Shown in pieces: positions 1 through 5,244 of a stretch of 5,782 nucleotides of DNA (position 1 is its first letter; the number at the start of each line of letters is the position of its first letter). A model generated the notes under the pieces. That model had not been told where the DNA came from and did not search any database. It saw only the letters and a list, made by a program, of their open reading frames with translations. This stretch comes from Nitrospirota bacterium (lineage in GTDB: Bacteria; Nitrospirota; UBA9217). The translations under genes and the position numbers were made by a program. The stretch is from the NCBI GenBank assembly GCA_021788515.1, contig JAJYKN010000107.1, positions 1-5,782 on the forward strand, read 5' to 3'.

Positions 1-1
1 C

Positions 2-496
2 CACAAGCGGAACGTGCTCACCCATTGCGGCGACCTGTGGTATCGCGCGTTCGAGGAAATGGGATCGAAGGAGTATCCGGAGCTCAAACGCGACTATAAC
101 CACATCGATGCGGCGAACATGTGGTTCGTGAAAAACCCCGAATGGTTCGACGTGGCGGTCACGGAAAACCTGTTCGGCGACATCATAACCGACCTGGGCG
201 CCATGATCCAGGGCGGCCTCGGCGTGGCATCGGGCGGGAACATCAATCCCACTGGTGTTTCGATGTTCGAGCCCATGGGCGGCAGCGCGCCGAAGTATGC
301 CGGCCAGAACGTTATCAATCCCATGGCGGCGATAGGCGCGGCCATGATGATGCTCGACTCGCTCGGGGAAACAAAGTCCGCCCAGGCTGTCGAGAACGCC
401 ATGATCGCGACCATGAAGAAGATGAAGAGCCAGGCCGCAGGCAAGATGGGCATGTCCACGACTGAAGTGGGGGACATGGTGGCGGCGGGCATATAA
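2..496 (+). CDS. leuB: 3-isopropylmalate dehydrogenase family, C-terminal part (5' truncated by window)
   Basis: The visible 164 residues match the C-terminal half of the isocitrate/isopropylmalate dehydrogenase family, which carries out NAD(P)-dependent oxidative decarboxylation of a 2-hydroxy acid; in leucine synthesis this is 3-isopropylmalate to 2-oxoisocaproate. Three aspartates spaced 24 and 4 residues apart (codons at 107, 179 and 191) have the spacing of the family's metal and substrate ligands, within HIDAANM and ENLFGDIITDLG. The cofactor loop GGSAPKYAGQNVINP (about 281-325) carries Lys-Tyr where classical NAD-linked LeuB has Asp-Ile, so cofactor use may differ. The frame is open to the left edge; the gene starts outside the window (family length about 360 residues). 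TAA lies at 494-496. The asd genes downstream support a leucine/aspartate-family operon and so the leuB reading, but another beta-decarboxylating dehydrogenase is not excluded. Confidence 0.85.
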   Translation, partial: HKRNVLTHCGDLWYRAFEEMGSKEYPELKRDYNHIDAANMWFVKNPEWFDVAVTENLFGDIITDLGAMIQGGLGVASGGNINPTGVSMFEPMGGSAPKYAGQNVINPMAAIGAAMMMLDSLGETKSAQAVENAMIATMKKMKSQAAGKMGMSTTEVGDMVAAGI

Positions 497-506
497 GGCA
501 TTCGAG

Positions 507-541
507 AAATCCCCCTCAATCCCCTTTTTTTAAAGGGGGAG
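507..541 (+). repeat. Left 35-bp palindromic repeat bounding the DUF559 gene
   Basis: This 35-base element begins AAATCCCCCTC and contains a hairpin with stem CCCCTTT (521-527) and AAAGGGG (532-538) around a TTTT loop. The reverse complement of 893-927 matches it at 30 of 35 positions, with the first 11 bases identical, so the two form imperfect terminal inverted repeats around the DUF559 gene. It lies just 10 bases past the leuB stop. Its G-rich 3' arm (535-542) also acts as the Shine-Dalgarno of the next gene. Confidence 0.85.
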
Positions 542-542
542 G
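535..542 (+). promoter_or_regulatory. Ribosome binding site of the DUF559 gene, within a hairpin arm
   Basis: GGGGGAGG stands 8 bases before the ATG at 551 and is a strong Shine-Dalgarno match. Bases 535-538 belong to the 3' arm of the 521-538 hairpin, so folding would partly hide the site. That this limits translation is an inference. Confidence 0.6.
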
Positions 543-550
543 TTGAAAAG

Positions 551-904
551 ATGCTGCGATACAATAAGGATAATAAGCTGTTTTCGCAGCAGCTTCGGAA
601 GAACATGACCGATGCGGAACGTCGGTTATGGTCCCGCATCCGGGGCAAGCAGCTGAACGGTCATCAGTTCTACAGGCAGAAGCCGATAGGAGAGTATATC
701 GTTGATTTCTATTGTGCCGAGGCTAAACTGGTCATAGAGCTTGATGGCGGGCAGCATTATAGCGAAGAGGGCATGGAAATGGATAAGATCAGAGATGGTT
801 ATTTGCAAGGTTTAGGTTTGCAGGTACTCAGGTTCTCTAATCGAGATGTACTTGCGCAAACAGATTCTGTTCTGGAAAAGATAATGTCTTGTATCCCCCT
901 TTGA
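551..904 (+). CDS. DUF559 endonuclease-like protein (Vsr/PD-(D/E)XK-like fold)
   Basis: The 117-residue protein has the DUF559 hallmarks in order: T20-D-A-E-R-R-L-W27 near the N-terminus, then RQKPIGEYIVDFYC (42-55), then the hydrophobic strand and acidic cluster LVIELDGGQH (60-69), and a C-terminal VLRFSNRDV (92-100). DUF559 proteins resemble Vsr and restriction-endonuclease-like nucleases; D52, E64, D65 and H69 are the probable catalytic or metal-binding residues. Nuclease activity is inferred from family resemblance. The length is normal for a stand-alone member, and the ATG has a strong Shine-Dalgarno. The gene sits between 35-bp inverted repeats, and its last three codons and TGA lie inside the right repeat, so it appears to be part of a cassette rather than of the leu operon. 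GC content (about 42-60% in sampled lines) is lower than in leuB. Confidence 0.85.
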   Translation: MLRYNKDNKLFSQQLRKNMTDAERRLWSRIRGKQLNGHQFYRQKPIGEYIVDFYCAEAKLVIELDGGQHYSEEGMEMDKIRDGYLQGLGLQVLRFSNRDVLAQTDSVLEKIMSCIPL

Positions 905-927
905 AAAAGGGGGAAAGAGGGGGATTT
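893..927 (-). repeat. Right 35-bp palindromic repeat bounding the DUF559 gene
   Basis: This is the inverted partner of the repeat at 507-541, with five mismatches in 35. It forms a hairpin with stem CCCCCTTT (895-902) and AAAGGGGG (906-913) around a GAA loop. The outer 11 bases GAGGGGGATTT (917-927) are the exact reverse complement of 507-517. The repeat contains the codons ATC CCC CTT and the stop TGA that close the DUF559 gene. Confidence 0.85.
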
Positions 928-938
928 GAATTTACAGA

Positions 939-973
939 AAATCTCCCCTAACTCCTCTTTTCCAAAGAGGGGA
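939..973 (+). repeat. Third, diverged copy of the palindromic repeat
   Basis: A 35-base element starting AAATCTCCCC lies 11 bases beyond the right repeat, in the same orientation as the left one. Ungapped, it matches the left copy at 23 of 35 positions. It keeps the hairpin, with CCTCTTT (954-960) pairing with AAAGAGG (964-970) around TCC. A C-G pair of the other copies is replaced here by T-A, which preserves pairing. Confidence 0.7.
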
Positions 974-1014
974 ACGAAGACCGGGAATTACATCCATTTT
1001 CGGGAGACGATTCC

Positions 1015-1388
1015 ATGGAGAGCCTAGAAGAGTTTGTGAATAGATTGGTAAAAGATATTCATTGTTTTTATCATACCAACAGGTCTGGTAAAGTTTATAG
1101 CTTAAAAAAGTACGATTCTAATCAACATGGTAAAATGGGTGTTTTTGCGTGGGGTCTCGAACTAAAAAAAAAGACAAGTTTGAGATCGCCACCTACAAGC
1201 ATTTAGGTGATGAAGTTGGAGTAAGTAATCTCGCAGACGATATTAAGAAGGGCATGCATTATATATCCAAAAAAGAAGACAAGAATGAAAAAGGTACAGG
1301 ACTTGTTTTTTATGTTGAAAAGGACAGTAATAATAACGATTTCCGAAAAGCTGTGCGGGCGCTCTCGAAAATTATGTCAAGAAAGTAA
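1015..1388 (+). pseudogene. AT-rich orphan gene split by a frameshift at an A9 run (about 124 aa if joined)
   Basis: I do not recognise this protein. The first part starts at ATG 1015, with GGGAG (1002-1006) 8 bases upstream, and stops at 1204-1206. The second part continues in the -1 frame to TAA at 1386-1388. Nine consecutive A (1164-1172) lie at the junction. Joining the frames there gives about 124 residues with smooth composition across the seam (...FAWGLELKKKDKFEIATYK...), which suggests one ancestral gene. It is small, Lys-rich and without evident membrane segment or signal peptide. It may be decayed, truly shifted by programmed slippage at A-AAA-AAG (1167-1173), or affected by a homopolymer sequencing error. 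GC content near 30% in sampled lines, far below its neighbours, points to horizontal acquisition. It lies between the DUF559 repeats and asd. Confidence 0.55.
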
Positions 1389-1402
1389 TTTATCTTTTCA
1401 AT

Positions 1403-1407
1403 AGGAG
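1403..1407 (+). promoter_or_regulatory. Ribosome binding site of the first asd gene
   Basis: AGGAG stands 7 bases before ATG 1415. It decides the start over the ATG at 1410, which is followed directly by a stop codon. Confidence 0.6.
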
Positions 1408-1414
1408 CAATGTA

Positions 1415-2527
1415 ATGATTCGGACAGGTTTTATCGGTTGGCGCGGCATGGTGGGCTCGGTGCTTATGGGCCGCATGAACGAGGAAAAGGATTTTAATTT
1501 CGTCGACCCGGTGTTCTTCACCACGTCGAACGTGGGCGGCAAGGGGCCGAGCATCGGCAAAGATGTTCCGGCGCTCAAGGACGCGAAGAACGTCAATGAG
1601 CTGAAAGCGATGGAGGCCATTATCTCCTGCCAGGGCGGAGACTACACTTCTGAGATCTATCCCAAGCTGCGCGAAGCCGGGTGGAAGGGGTATTGGATCG
1701 ATGCGGCGTCTACGCTTCGCATGACAAACGACTCGATCATTATCCTCGATCCGGTAAACCTGAATGTCATTAAGAACGGCATGGCAAAGGGGATCAAGAA
1801 TTACATCGGCGGAAACTGCACGGTGTCCCTGATGCTCATGGCTTTGGGCGGGCTCTACGAGCGCGGTCTGGTTGAATGGATGAGCGCCATGACCTACCAG
1901 GCTGCCTCGGGCGCGGGGGCTAACAATATGCGCGAACTTCTGAAGCAGATGGGCTCTATTCATGGTCAGGTAAAGAGCAAACTGGACGATCCCTCCGGCG
2001 CGATCCTGGACATCGACCGGGCCGTTGCTGATCACATTCGCTCCGATTCCTATCCCAAGGAGTTCTTCGGCGTGCCGCTCGCGGGCTCTGTCATTCCCTG
2101 GATCGACAAGCAGCTCGAGAACGGTCAGAGCAAGGAAGAATGGAAGGGCCAGGCAGAGACGAACAAGATCCTGGGTCGTGAGTCGAACCCGGTCCCGATC
2201 GACGGCACCTGTGTGCGTGTCGGGGCCATGCGCTGCCACAGCCAGGCACTTACGATCAAGATGACTAAAGACGTGCCCTTGAACGAGATCACGGACATGA
2301 TTGCCAAGCACAACAAGTGGGTGAAGGTGGTTCCGAACCAGCGCGAAATCACGATGAGAGAACTCACCCCTGCGGCGATCACCGGAACGCTGACCGTGCC
2401 CGTGGGGCGTCTCCGAAAGATGAACATGGGGCCGACGTTCCTGAATGCCTTCACCTGCGGCGATCAGCTCCTGTGGGGCGCGGCGGAACCGCTTCGCAGA
2501 ATGCTCAGGATTGTTGTGGAAAATTAA
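1415..2527 (+). CDS. asd: Aspartate-semialdehyde dehydrogenase, E. coli/proteobacterial type
   Basis: This cytoplasmic enzyme makes L-aspartate 4-semialdehyde by NADPH-dependent reduction of aspartyl phosphate, the branch-point step for lysine/diaminopimelate, threonine and methionine. The 370-residue protein closely resembles E. coli Asd. It has the N-terminal Rossmann segment [14 protein letters not shown] (5-18), [19 protein letters not shown] (72-90), and the catalytic cysteine C135 in [11 protein letters not shown]162 lies in TYQAASG, and R268 and H275 lie in the substrate-binding stretch RVGAMRCH. All expected catalytic residues are present and the length is normal. The start has a good Shine-Dalgarno. 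A second asd gene of another subfamily follows after only five bases, so the two are almost certainly co-transcribed. Confidence 0.95.
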   Translation: MIRTGFIGWRGMVGSVLMGRMNEEKDFNFVDPVFFTTSNVGGKGPSIGKDVPALKDAKNVNELKAMEAIISCQGGDYTSEIYPKLREAGWKGYWIDAASTLRMTNDSIIILDPVNLNVIKNGMAKGIKNYIGGNCTVSLMLMALGGLYERGLVEWMSAMTYQAASGAGANNMRELLKQMGSIHGQVKSKLDDPSGAILDIDRAVADHIRSDSYPKEFFGVPLAGSVIPWIDKQLENGQSKEEWKGQAETNKILGRESNPVPIDGTCVRVGAMRCHSQALTIKMTKDVPLNEITDMIAKHNKWVKVVPNQREITMRELTPAAITGTLTVPVGRLRKMNMGPTFLNAFTCGDQLLWGAAEPLRRMLRIVVEN

Positions 2528-2532
2528 TAAAA

Positions 2533-3546
2533 ATGCTCAAGAAAAAGAGTAAATACACCGTTGCTGTTGCGGGCGCCACAGGACTCGTGGGAAGAGAAAT
2601 GATTGAAATCCTCGAGGAGAGCGACTTCACCGCTGGCGAGCTTGTGATGCTGGCATCGGAGCGGTCCGAAGGTGAGCGGGTAGCGTTCAAGGGAAAGAAC
2701 GTGCTCGTTCGCAGGCTGGCCAGGGATTCGTTCAAAGACGTGGATATTGCTCTTTTTTCAGCAGGCGCCGAACGCAGTCTGGAGTTTGCTCCTGCGGCGG
2801 TAAAGTCCGGCGCAATCGTGATCGACAATTCGAGCGCTTTCCGCATGGACCCGAAGGTCCCGCTCATCGTGCCCGAAATAAACGCCCATGCCGTGGAAGG
2901 GCATAGCGGCGTAATCGCAAACCCGAACTGTTCCACCATTGCCATGGTTCTCGTGCTGAAGCCCATCCACGACAAGGCGAAGATCAAGCGCGTTGTGGTC
3001 ACCACGTTCCAGTCGGTGTCCGGCACGGGCAAAAAAGGGATGGATGAGCTCGCGCAGCAAACGGTGGCGCTTTTGAACTTCAAGGATGTTGAAACGAAGG
3101 TCTACCCTCACCAGATCGCATTCAACTGTCTGCCCCATATCGATGCTTTTCTTGATAACGGGTACACGAAGGAAGAGATGAAGATGGTGAATGAAACCAG
3201 GAAAATCATGGAAGACGATTCCCTCGGGGTGACTGCAACCACGGTCCGGGTCCCCGTATTCCGCTGCCATGCCGAATCAGTGAACATCGAAACGGAGACG
3301 AAGATCTCGGCTAATGAAGTGAGGGCTGTGCTCGCGACCGCTCCCGGCATTATCGTATTCGACGACCCCAAGAAAAAAATCTATCCGCTGGCCATGGATG
3401 TGGTCGGTAAGGACGAGGTCTATGTAGGCAGGATCAGGGAAGACGAGTCCCTTCCGAACGGGATCAACCTGTGGCTGGTGTCGGACAACCTGCGAAAGGG
3501 CGCGGCGCTGAATGCGGTGCAGATCGCGGAGCTCTTGATAAAGTAA
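2533..3546 (+). CDS. asd: Aspartate-semialdehyde dehydrogenase, short widespread (Gram-positive/USG-1-like) type
   Basis: The 337-residue protein belongs to the other main Asd clade, distinct from the E. coli-type protein just upstream. It shows the Rossmann motif GATGLVG (14-20), the catalytic cysteine C133 in NPNCST, Q160 in TTFQSVSG, HQIAFNCLPHID (193-204), and the basic pair R239 and H246 in TTVRVPVFRCH. All active-site residues are kept, so it should be functional. The frame is open far upstream inside the first asd, but homology begins near MLKKKSKYTVAVAG, so ATG 2533 is the start. No strong Shine-Dalgarno is seen, and the gap to the preceding stop is five bases, so translational coupling is likely. 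USG-1-like paralogues without activity exist, but here the catalytic residues favour a true enzyme. Confidence 0.92.
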   Translation: MLKKKSKYTVAVAGATGLVGREMIEILEESDFTAGELVMLASERSEGERVAFKGKNVLVRRLARDSFKDVDIALFSAGAERSLEFAPAAVKSGAIVIDNSSAFRMDPKVPLIVPEINAHAVEGHSGVIANPNCSTIAMVLVLKPIHDKAKIKRVVVTTFQSVSGTGKKGMDELAQQTVALLNFKDVETKVYPHQIAFNCLPHIDAFLDNGYTKEEMKMVNETRKIMEDDSLGVTATTVRVPVFRCHAESVNIETETKISANEVRAVLATAPGIIVFDDPKKKIYPLAMDVVGKDEVYVGRIREDESLPNGINLWLVSDNLRKGAALNAVQIAELLIK

Positions 3547-3550
3547 ATGG

Positions 3551-3596
3551 GCAGAAGACCGGGAGAGTTAAAATGTGATGCAACCGGGTTTTCTGC
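3551..3596 (+). other. Imperfect inverted repeat after the second asd gene
   Basis: GCAGAAGACCGGG (3551-3563) and CCGGGTTTTCTGC (3584-3596) pair at 11 of 13 positions around a 20-base loop. It begins four bases after the asd stop. No T-run follows, so it is not a typical intrinsic terminator; it could be an mRNA 3'-end structure or chance. Confidence 0.3.
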
Positions 3597-3633
3597 AGAG
3601 CGTCTCCCCTATGAAGTCTAGCGTTTTTCCACT

Positions 3634-4473
3634 ATGTATAAAATACTATCCAAAATATTCGAAAAACTGGAACGGGGCTTGAGCCCGAGGGAAAAGACCC
3701 TCATTGTTTCCCTGATGCTCATCATCTCGGTTCTCGGGATTGTGCTTGCCGTCCGGTACTATAATTACATCCAGAAAAACCCCGCGTTTTGCAACAGCTG
3801 CCATCTTATGGAAGAGGCATACACGGCATGGAAGCTTTCAGGGCACCGGAACATCGTCTGCCAGGATTGCCACCAACTCGGCCTGATCGAACAGAATCGG
3901 CTGCTGGTCAGGTTTATTTTTACCACGGACCGCAAGACGCCGGAGCCTCACGGCAACGAAACGCCGTGGAAAACGTGTACAAAGTGTCACTGGGATGAAG
4001 CTGCGCAGGGGTCGCTGACGGTCAACAAATCAATGGGCCATGCCCTCCACGTATTCACGGAGAAGCTGACCTGTAAGGATTGTCACAGCAAGAAGGTTCA
4101 TTCCTTCCGTCCGAAAAAGGACGCCTGTCTTCGCTGTCATAAGGATTGGAAAATTCACGGGGTGGGGATGGAGGATATTTCCTGCATGCGGTGCCATGCG
4201 TTTTCGCCGAGGAAGCAGGAGCCGTTCATACCGGACCGGGACCGCTGTCTGTCGTGCCACCGGAAATCGTGGCGCAATGACTTTCCGGACAGGGTCCCCA
4301 TGGCGCGGCTCAACTGTTACGAATGCCACAAGCCGCACGAACGCATCAAGCCGACCGATGAAGACTGCCTTCGCTGTCATACCCGTGAGGTATTGGCGCT
4401 CAAACCAGTCCACAACTCGCCCAAACACTGCAAGACCTGCCACGTGCCGCATCGATGGACGGCAAGGCGCTGA
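3634..4473 (+). CDS. Membrane-anchored decahaem c-type cytochrome, NapC/NirT-like N-terminus
   Basis: The 279-residue protein has a short cytoplasmic N-terminus, one membrane helix (about 23-41), and a cysteine- and histidine-rich periplasmic part. Ten CXXCH haem-binding motifs begin at residues 53, 76, 115, 147, 165, 184, 205, 228, 245 and 266. The first two sit in a NapC/NirT/NrfH-like segment (FCNSCHLMEEAYTAWKLSGH), the family that takes electrons from membrane quinol and passes them to periplasmic partners. The remaining eight are an extra multihaem region with variable spacing. Its partner and terminal acceptor are not visible here. ATG 3634 is the first Met after an in-frame stop at 3619-3621; no clear Shine-Dalgarno precedes it. 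It converges on the HTH gene at 4487, 13 bases away. The haem and anchor assignment is firm; the exact pathway is not known. Confidence 0.9.
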   Translation: MYKILSKIFEKLERGLSPREKTLIVSLMLIISVLGIVLAVRYYNYIQKNPAFCNSCHLMEEAYTAWKLSGHRNIVCQDCHQLGLIEQNRLLVRFIFTTDRKTPEPHGNETPWKTCTKCHWDEAAQGSLTVNKSMGHALHVFTEKLTCKDCHSKKVHSFRPKKDACLRCHKDWKIHGVGMEDISCMRCHAFSPRKQEPFIPDRDRCLSCHRKSWRNDFPDRVPMARLNCYECHKPHERIKPTDEDCLRCHTREVLALKPVHNSPKHCKTCHVPHRWTARR

Positions 4474-4486
4474 ATTCCCTTCCCGA

Positions 4487-4747
4487 TTACGCCCGTTTTT
4501 TCTTCGGTTTTTTCCTGGCGCTTTTCAAGAAGAGCTCATTCGGCTCCACTTTGTAAATACCGCACAACGTCATGAGCTTCATCAGGCTGGGGTTGGTTTC
4601 TTTGCCCGATTCGAGGCGCGAAATATAACCTTGGGTGATCCTGCCCCGGTGGTCTACAGCCCGCTCTGACGAGCGCGCAACATGGCTCATCGACATTTTG
4701 TGCTTGTTCCGTAGTTTTTTAAGCTTATCAGCAAGAGTCATAGTCAT
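4487..4747 (-). CDS. Small XRE-family helix-turn-helix regulator
   Basis: The 86-residue product is almost entirely one Cro/C1-type DNA-binding domain: LADKLKKLRNKHKMSMSHVAR (5-25), the recognition-helix region ITQGYISRLESGKETNPS (37-54), and MKLMTLCGIYKVEPNELF (56-73), then a basic tail rich in Lys/Arg. An extra charged stretch of about ten residues (SSERAVDHRGR, 26-36) separates the two helices of the usual motif. Two starts are possible. ATG 4747 has CAGGG (4760-4756) eight bases upstream. ATG 4741 (84 residues) fits the transcription start predicted from the overlapping promoter and would be leaderless. The gene is divergent from another XRE gene. The target is unknown; self-regulation through the shared intergenic region is an inference. 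Confidence 0.85.
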   Translation of the reverse strand: MTMTLADKLKKLRNKHKMSMSHVARSSERAVDHRGRITQGYISRLESGKETNPSLMKLMTLCGIYKVEPNELFLKSARKKPKKKRA

Positions 4748-4749
4748 GA

Positions 4750-4778
4750 TTTATACCCTGAATTTGCGTGAAAGTCAA
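4750..4778 (-). promoter_or_regulatory. Sigma-70 promoter of the leftward XRE gene
   Basis: On the minus strand, TTGACT (4778-4773) and TATAAA (4755-4750) are separated by exactly 17 bases, close to the sigma-70 consensus. Transcription would begin about 6-8 bases after the -10 box, near 4743-4741, at or beside the second ATG of the gene. Confidence 0.65.
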
Positions 4779-4788
4779 CAAAAAGTTG
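4776..4788. promoter_or_regulatory. Possible operator, CAAC-N5-GTTG palindrome over the -35 box
   Basis: CAAC and GTTG form a perfect 4-bp inverted repeat around AAAAA and overlap the -35 box of the leftward XRE promoter (4773-4778). Its place suits a repressor site. It is short and could be chance in AT-rich DNA. Confidence 0.3.
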
Positions 4789-4830
4789 CAGTAGTATTTT
4801 ATTTTGGTGTTTCATTTTGCAAACATTTGT

Positions 4831-4844
4831 GTTATATTCATAAC
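4831..4844. promoter_or_regulatory. Possible operator, GTTAT-N4-ATAAC palindrome
   Basis: A perfect 5-bp inverted repeat around ATTC lies in the AT-rich divergent intergenic region. It sits 11 bases before a -10-like GATAAT (4855-4860), which could serve the rightward XRE gene. No convincing -35 box is seen at the right distance. It is a candidate binding site for either XRE protein. Confidence 0.3.
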
Positions 4845-4914
4845 CATAAATTTAGATAATATCCACCTGGGGTCTTAGACAACAGGGACCAAATATCGTG
4901 AACGGAGGAAGGCC

Positions 4915-5181
4915 ATGTACAAAATTGAGATTCTCGAACGAAAACGTCTCGAGCGGGGGGAGAGCTACACTGAGATTGCGGATAGACTGGGAATGCATAA
5001 AGTGACTGTTTCGAGAACGCTAAAAGGCGTAACCATGAAACCGCGGACCGTAAAAATGCTGGCGGATTATCTGGGTGTTGAAATGGAGCGGATCGTACAG
5101 CTTGCCTTACTGTCAATCTGGGTAACTCTTTCATGGTCGGACTCCTTCGTTTTGGAGTTGGAAAGAGTACTGTTTGTGTAA
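4915..5181 (+). CDS. Small XRE-like helix-turn-helix protein with an atypical C-terminal tail
   Basis: The 88-residue protein has a compact helix-turn-helix domain: LERKRLERGESYTEIADRLG (7-26), then the recognition helix MHKVTVSRTLKG (27-38), then KPRTVKMLADYLGVEMERIV (42-61). This suits a DNA-binding regulator. GGAGG (4904-4908), six bases before ATG 4915, firmly sets the start. After about residue 62 the sequence turns hydrophobic and unlike the family (LALLSIWVTLSWSDSFVLELERVLFV), and this tail is encoded by a region of inverted repeats. The tail may have replaced the original end. The gene is divergent from the other XRE gene and is followed by a terminator, so it is probably transcribed alone. 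Target and signal are unknown. Confidence 0.75.
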   Translation: MYKIEILERKRLERGESYTEIADRLGMHKVTVSRTLKGVTMKPRTVKMLADYLGVEMERIVQLALLSIWVTLSWSDSFVLELERVLFV

Positions 5182-5189
5182 TTGCCCAG
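5118..5189 (+). other. Nested inverted repeats over the end of the rightward XRE gene
   Basis: An outer stem CTGGGTAA (5118-5125) pairs with TTGCCCAG (5182-5189) with one G-T wobble. Nested inside are ACTCTTTC (5125-5132) with GAAAGAGT (5161-5168), perfect over 8 bp, and ACTCC (5141-5145) with GGAGT (5154-5158). Base 5125 can join only one of the two larger stems. The XRE stop codon (5179-5181) lies inside. It could be an RNA fold or the trace of a palindromic repeat. Confidence 0.5.
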
Positions 5190-5227
5190 GATAGCACAGC
5201 TCGTATTCCGAGGTGGGACTGCAGCGA

Positions 5228-5244
5228 TTCTGAAGTTTTCAGAA
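5228..5244 (+). other. Small perfect hairpin just before the terminator
   Basis: TTCTGAA (5228-5234) and TTCAGAA (5238-5244) form a perfect 7-bp stem with a GTT loop. It overlaps the first two bases of the terminator stem, so the two compete slightly or stack. Further upstream, CTCG and CGAG (5200-5212) form another short hairpin. Confidence 0.4.

Noticed and set aside
521..538. Intrinsic terminator for leuB
   Set aside because: The hairpin is followed by GAGGTTG and not by a T-run; it fits better as part of the repeat.
94..648. Minus-strand open frame opposite leuB and the DUF559 gene
   Set aside because: It is antisense to two supported genes and crosses the repeat; no protein family is recognisable.
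507..973. CRISPR array from the repeated C-rich/G-rich units
   Set aside because: There are only three copies, in mixed orientation, with one gap holding a whole gene and the other only 11 bases; no regular spacers.
1310..2311. Long minus-strand open frame of 333 codons opposite the first asd
   Set aside because: It lies antisense to a gene with all Asd active-site residues, shows no recognisable motif, and is a typical shadow frame in GC-rich coding DNA.
2317..2532. N-terminal extension of the second asd frame into the first asd gene
   Set aside because: The extra 72 codons are an out-of-frame reading of the first asd, and Asd homology begins near ATG 2533.
4861..4914. Small RNA or riboswitch leader before the rightward XRE gene
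   Set aside because: Only a weak GGTC/GACC pairing is visible and no known riboswitch core motif is recognised.
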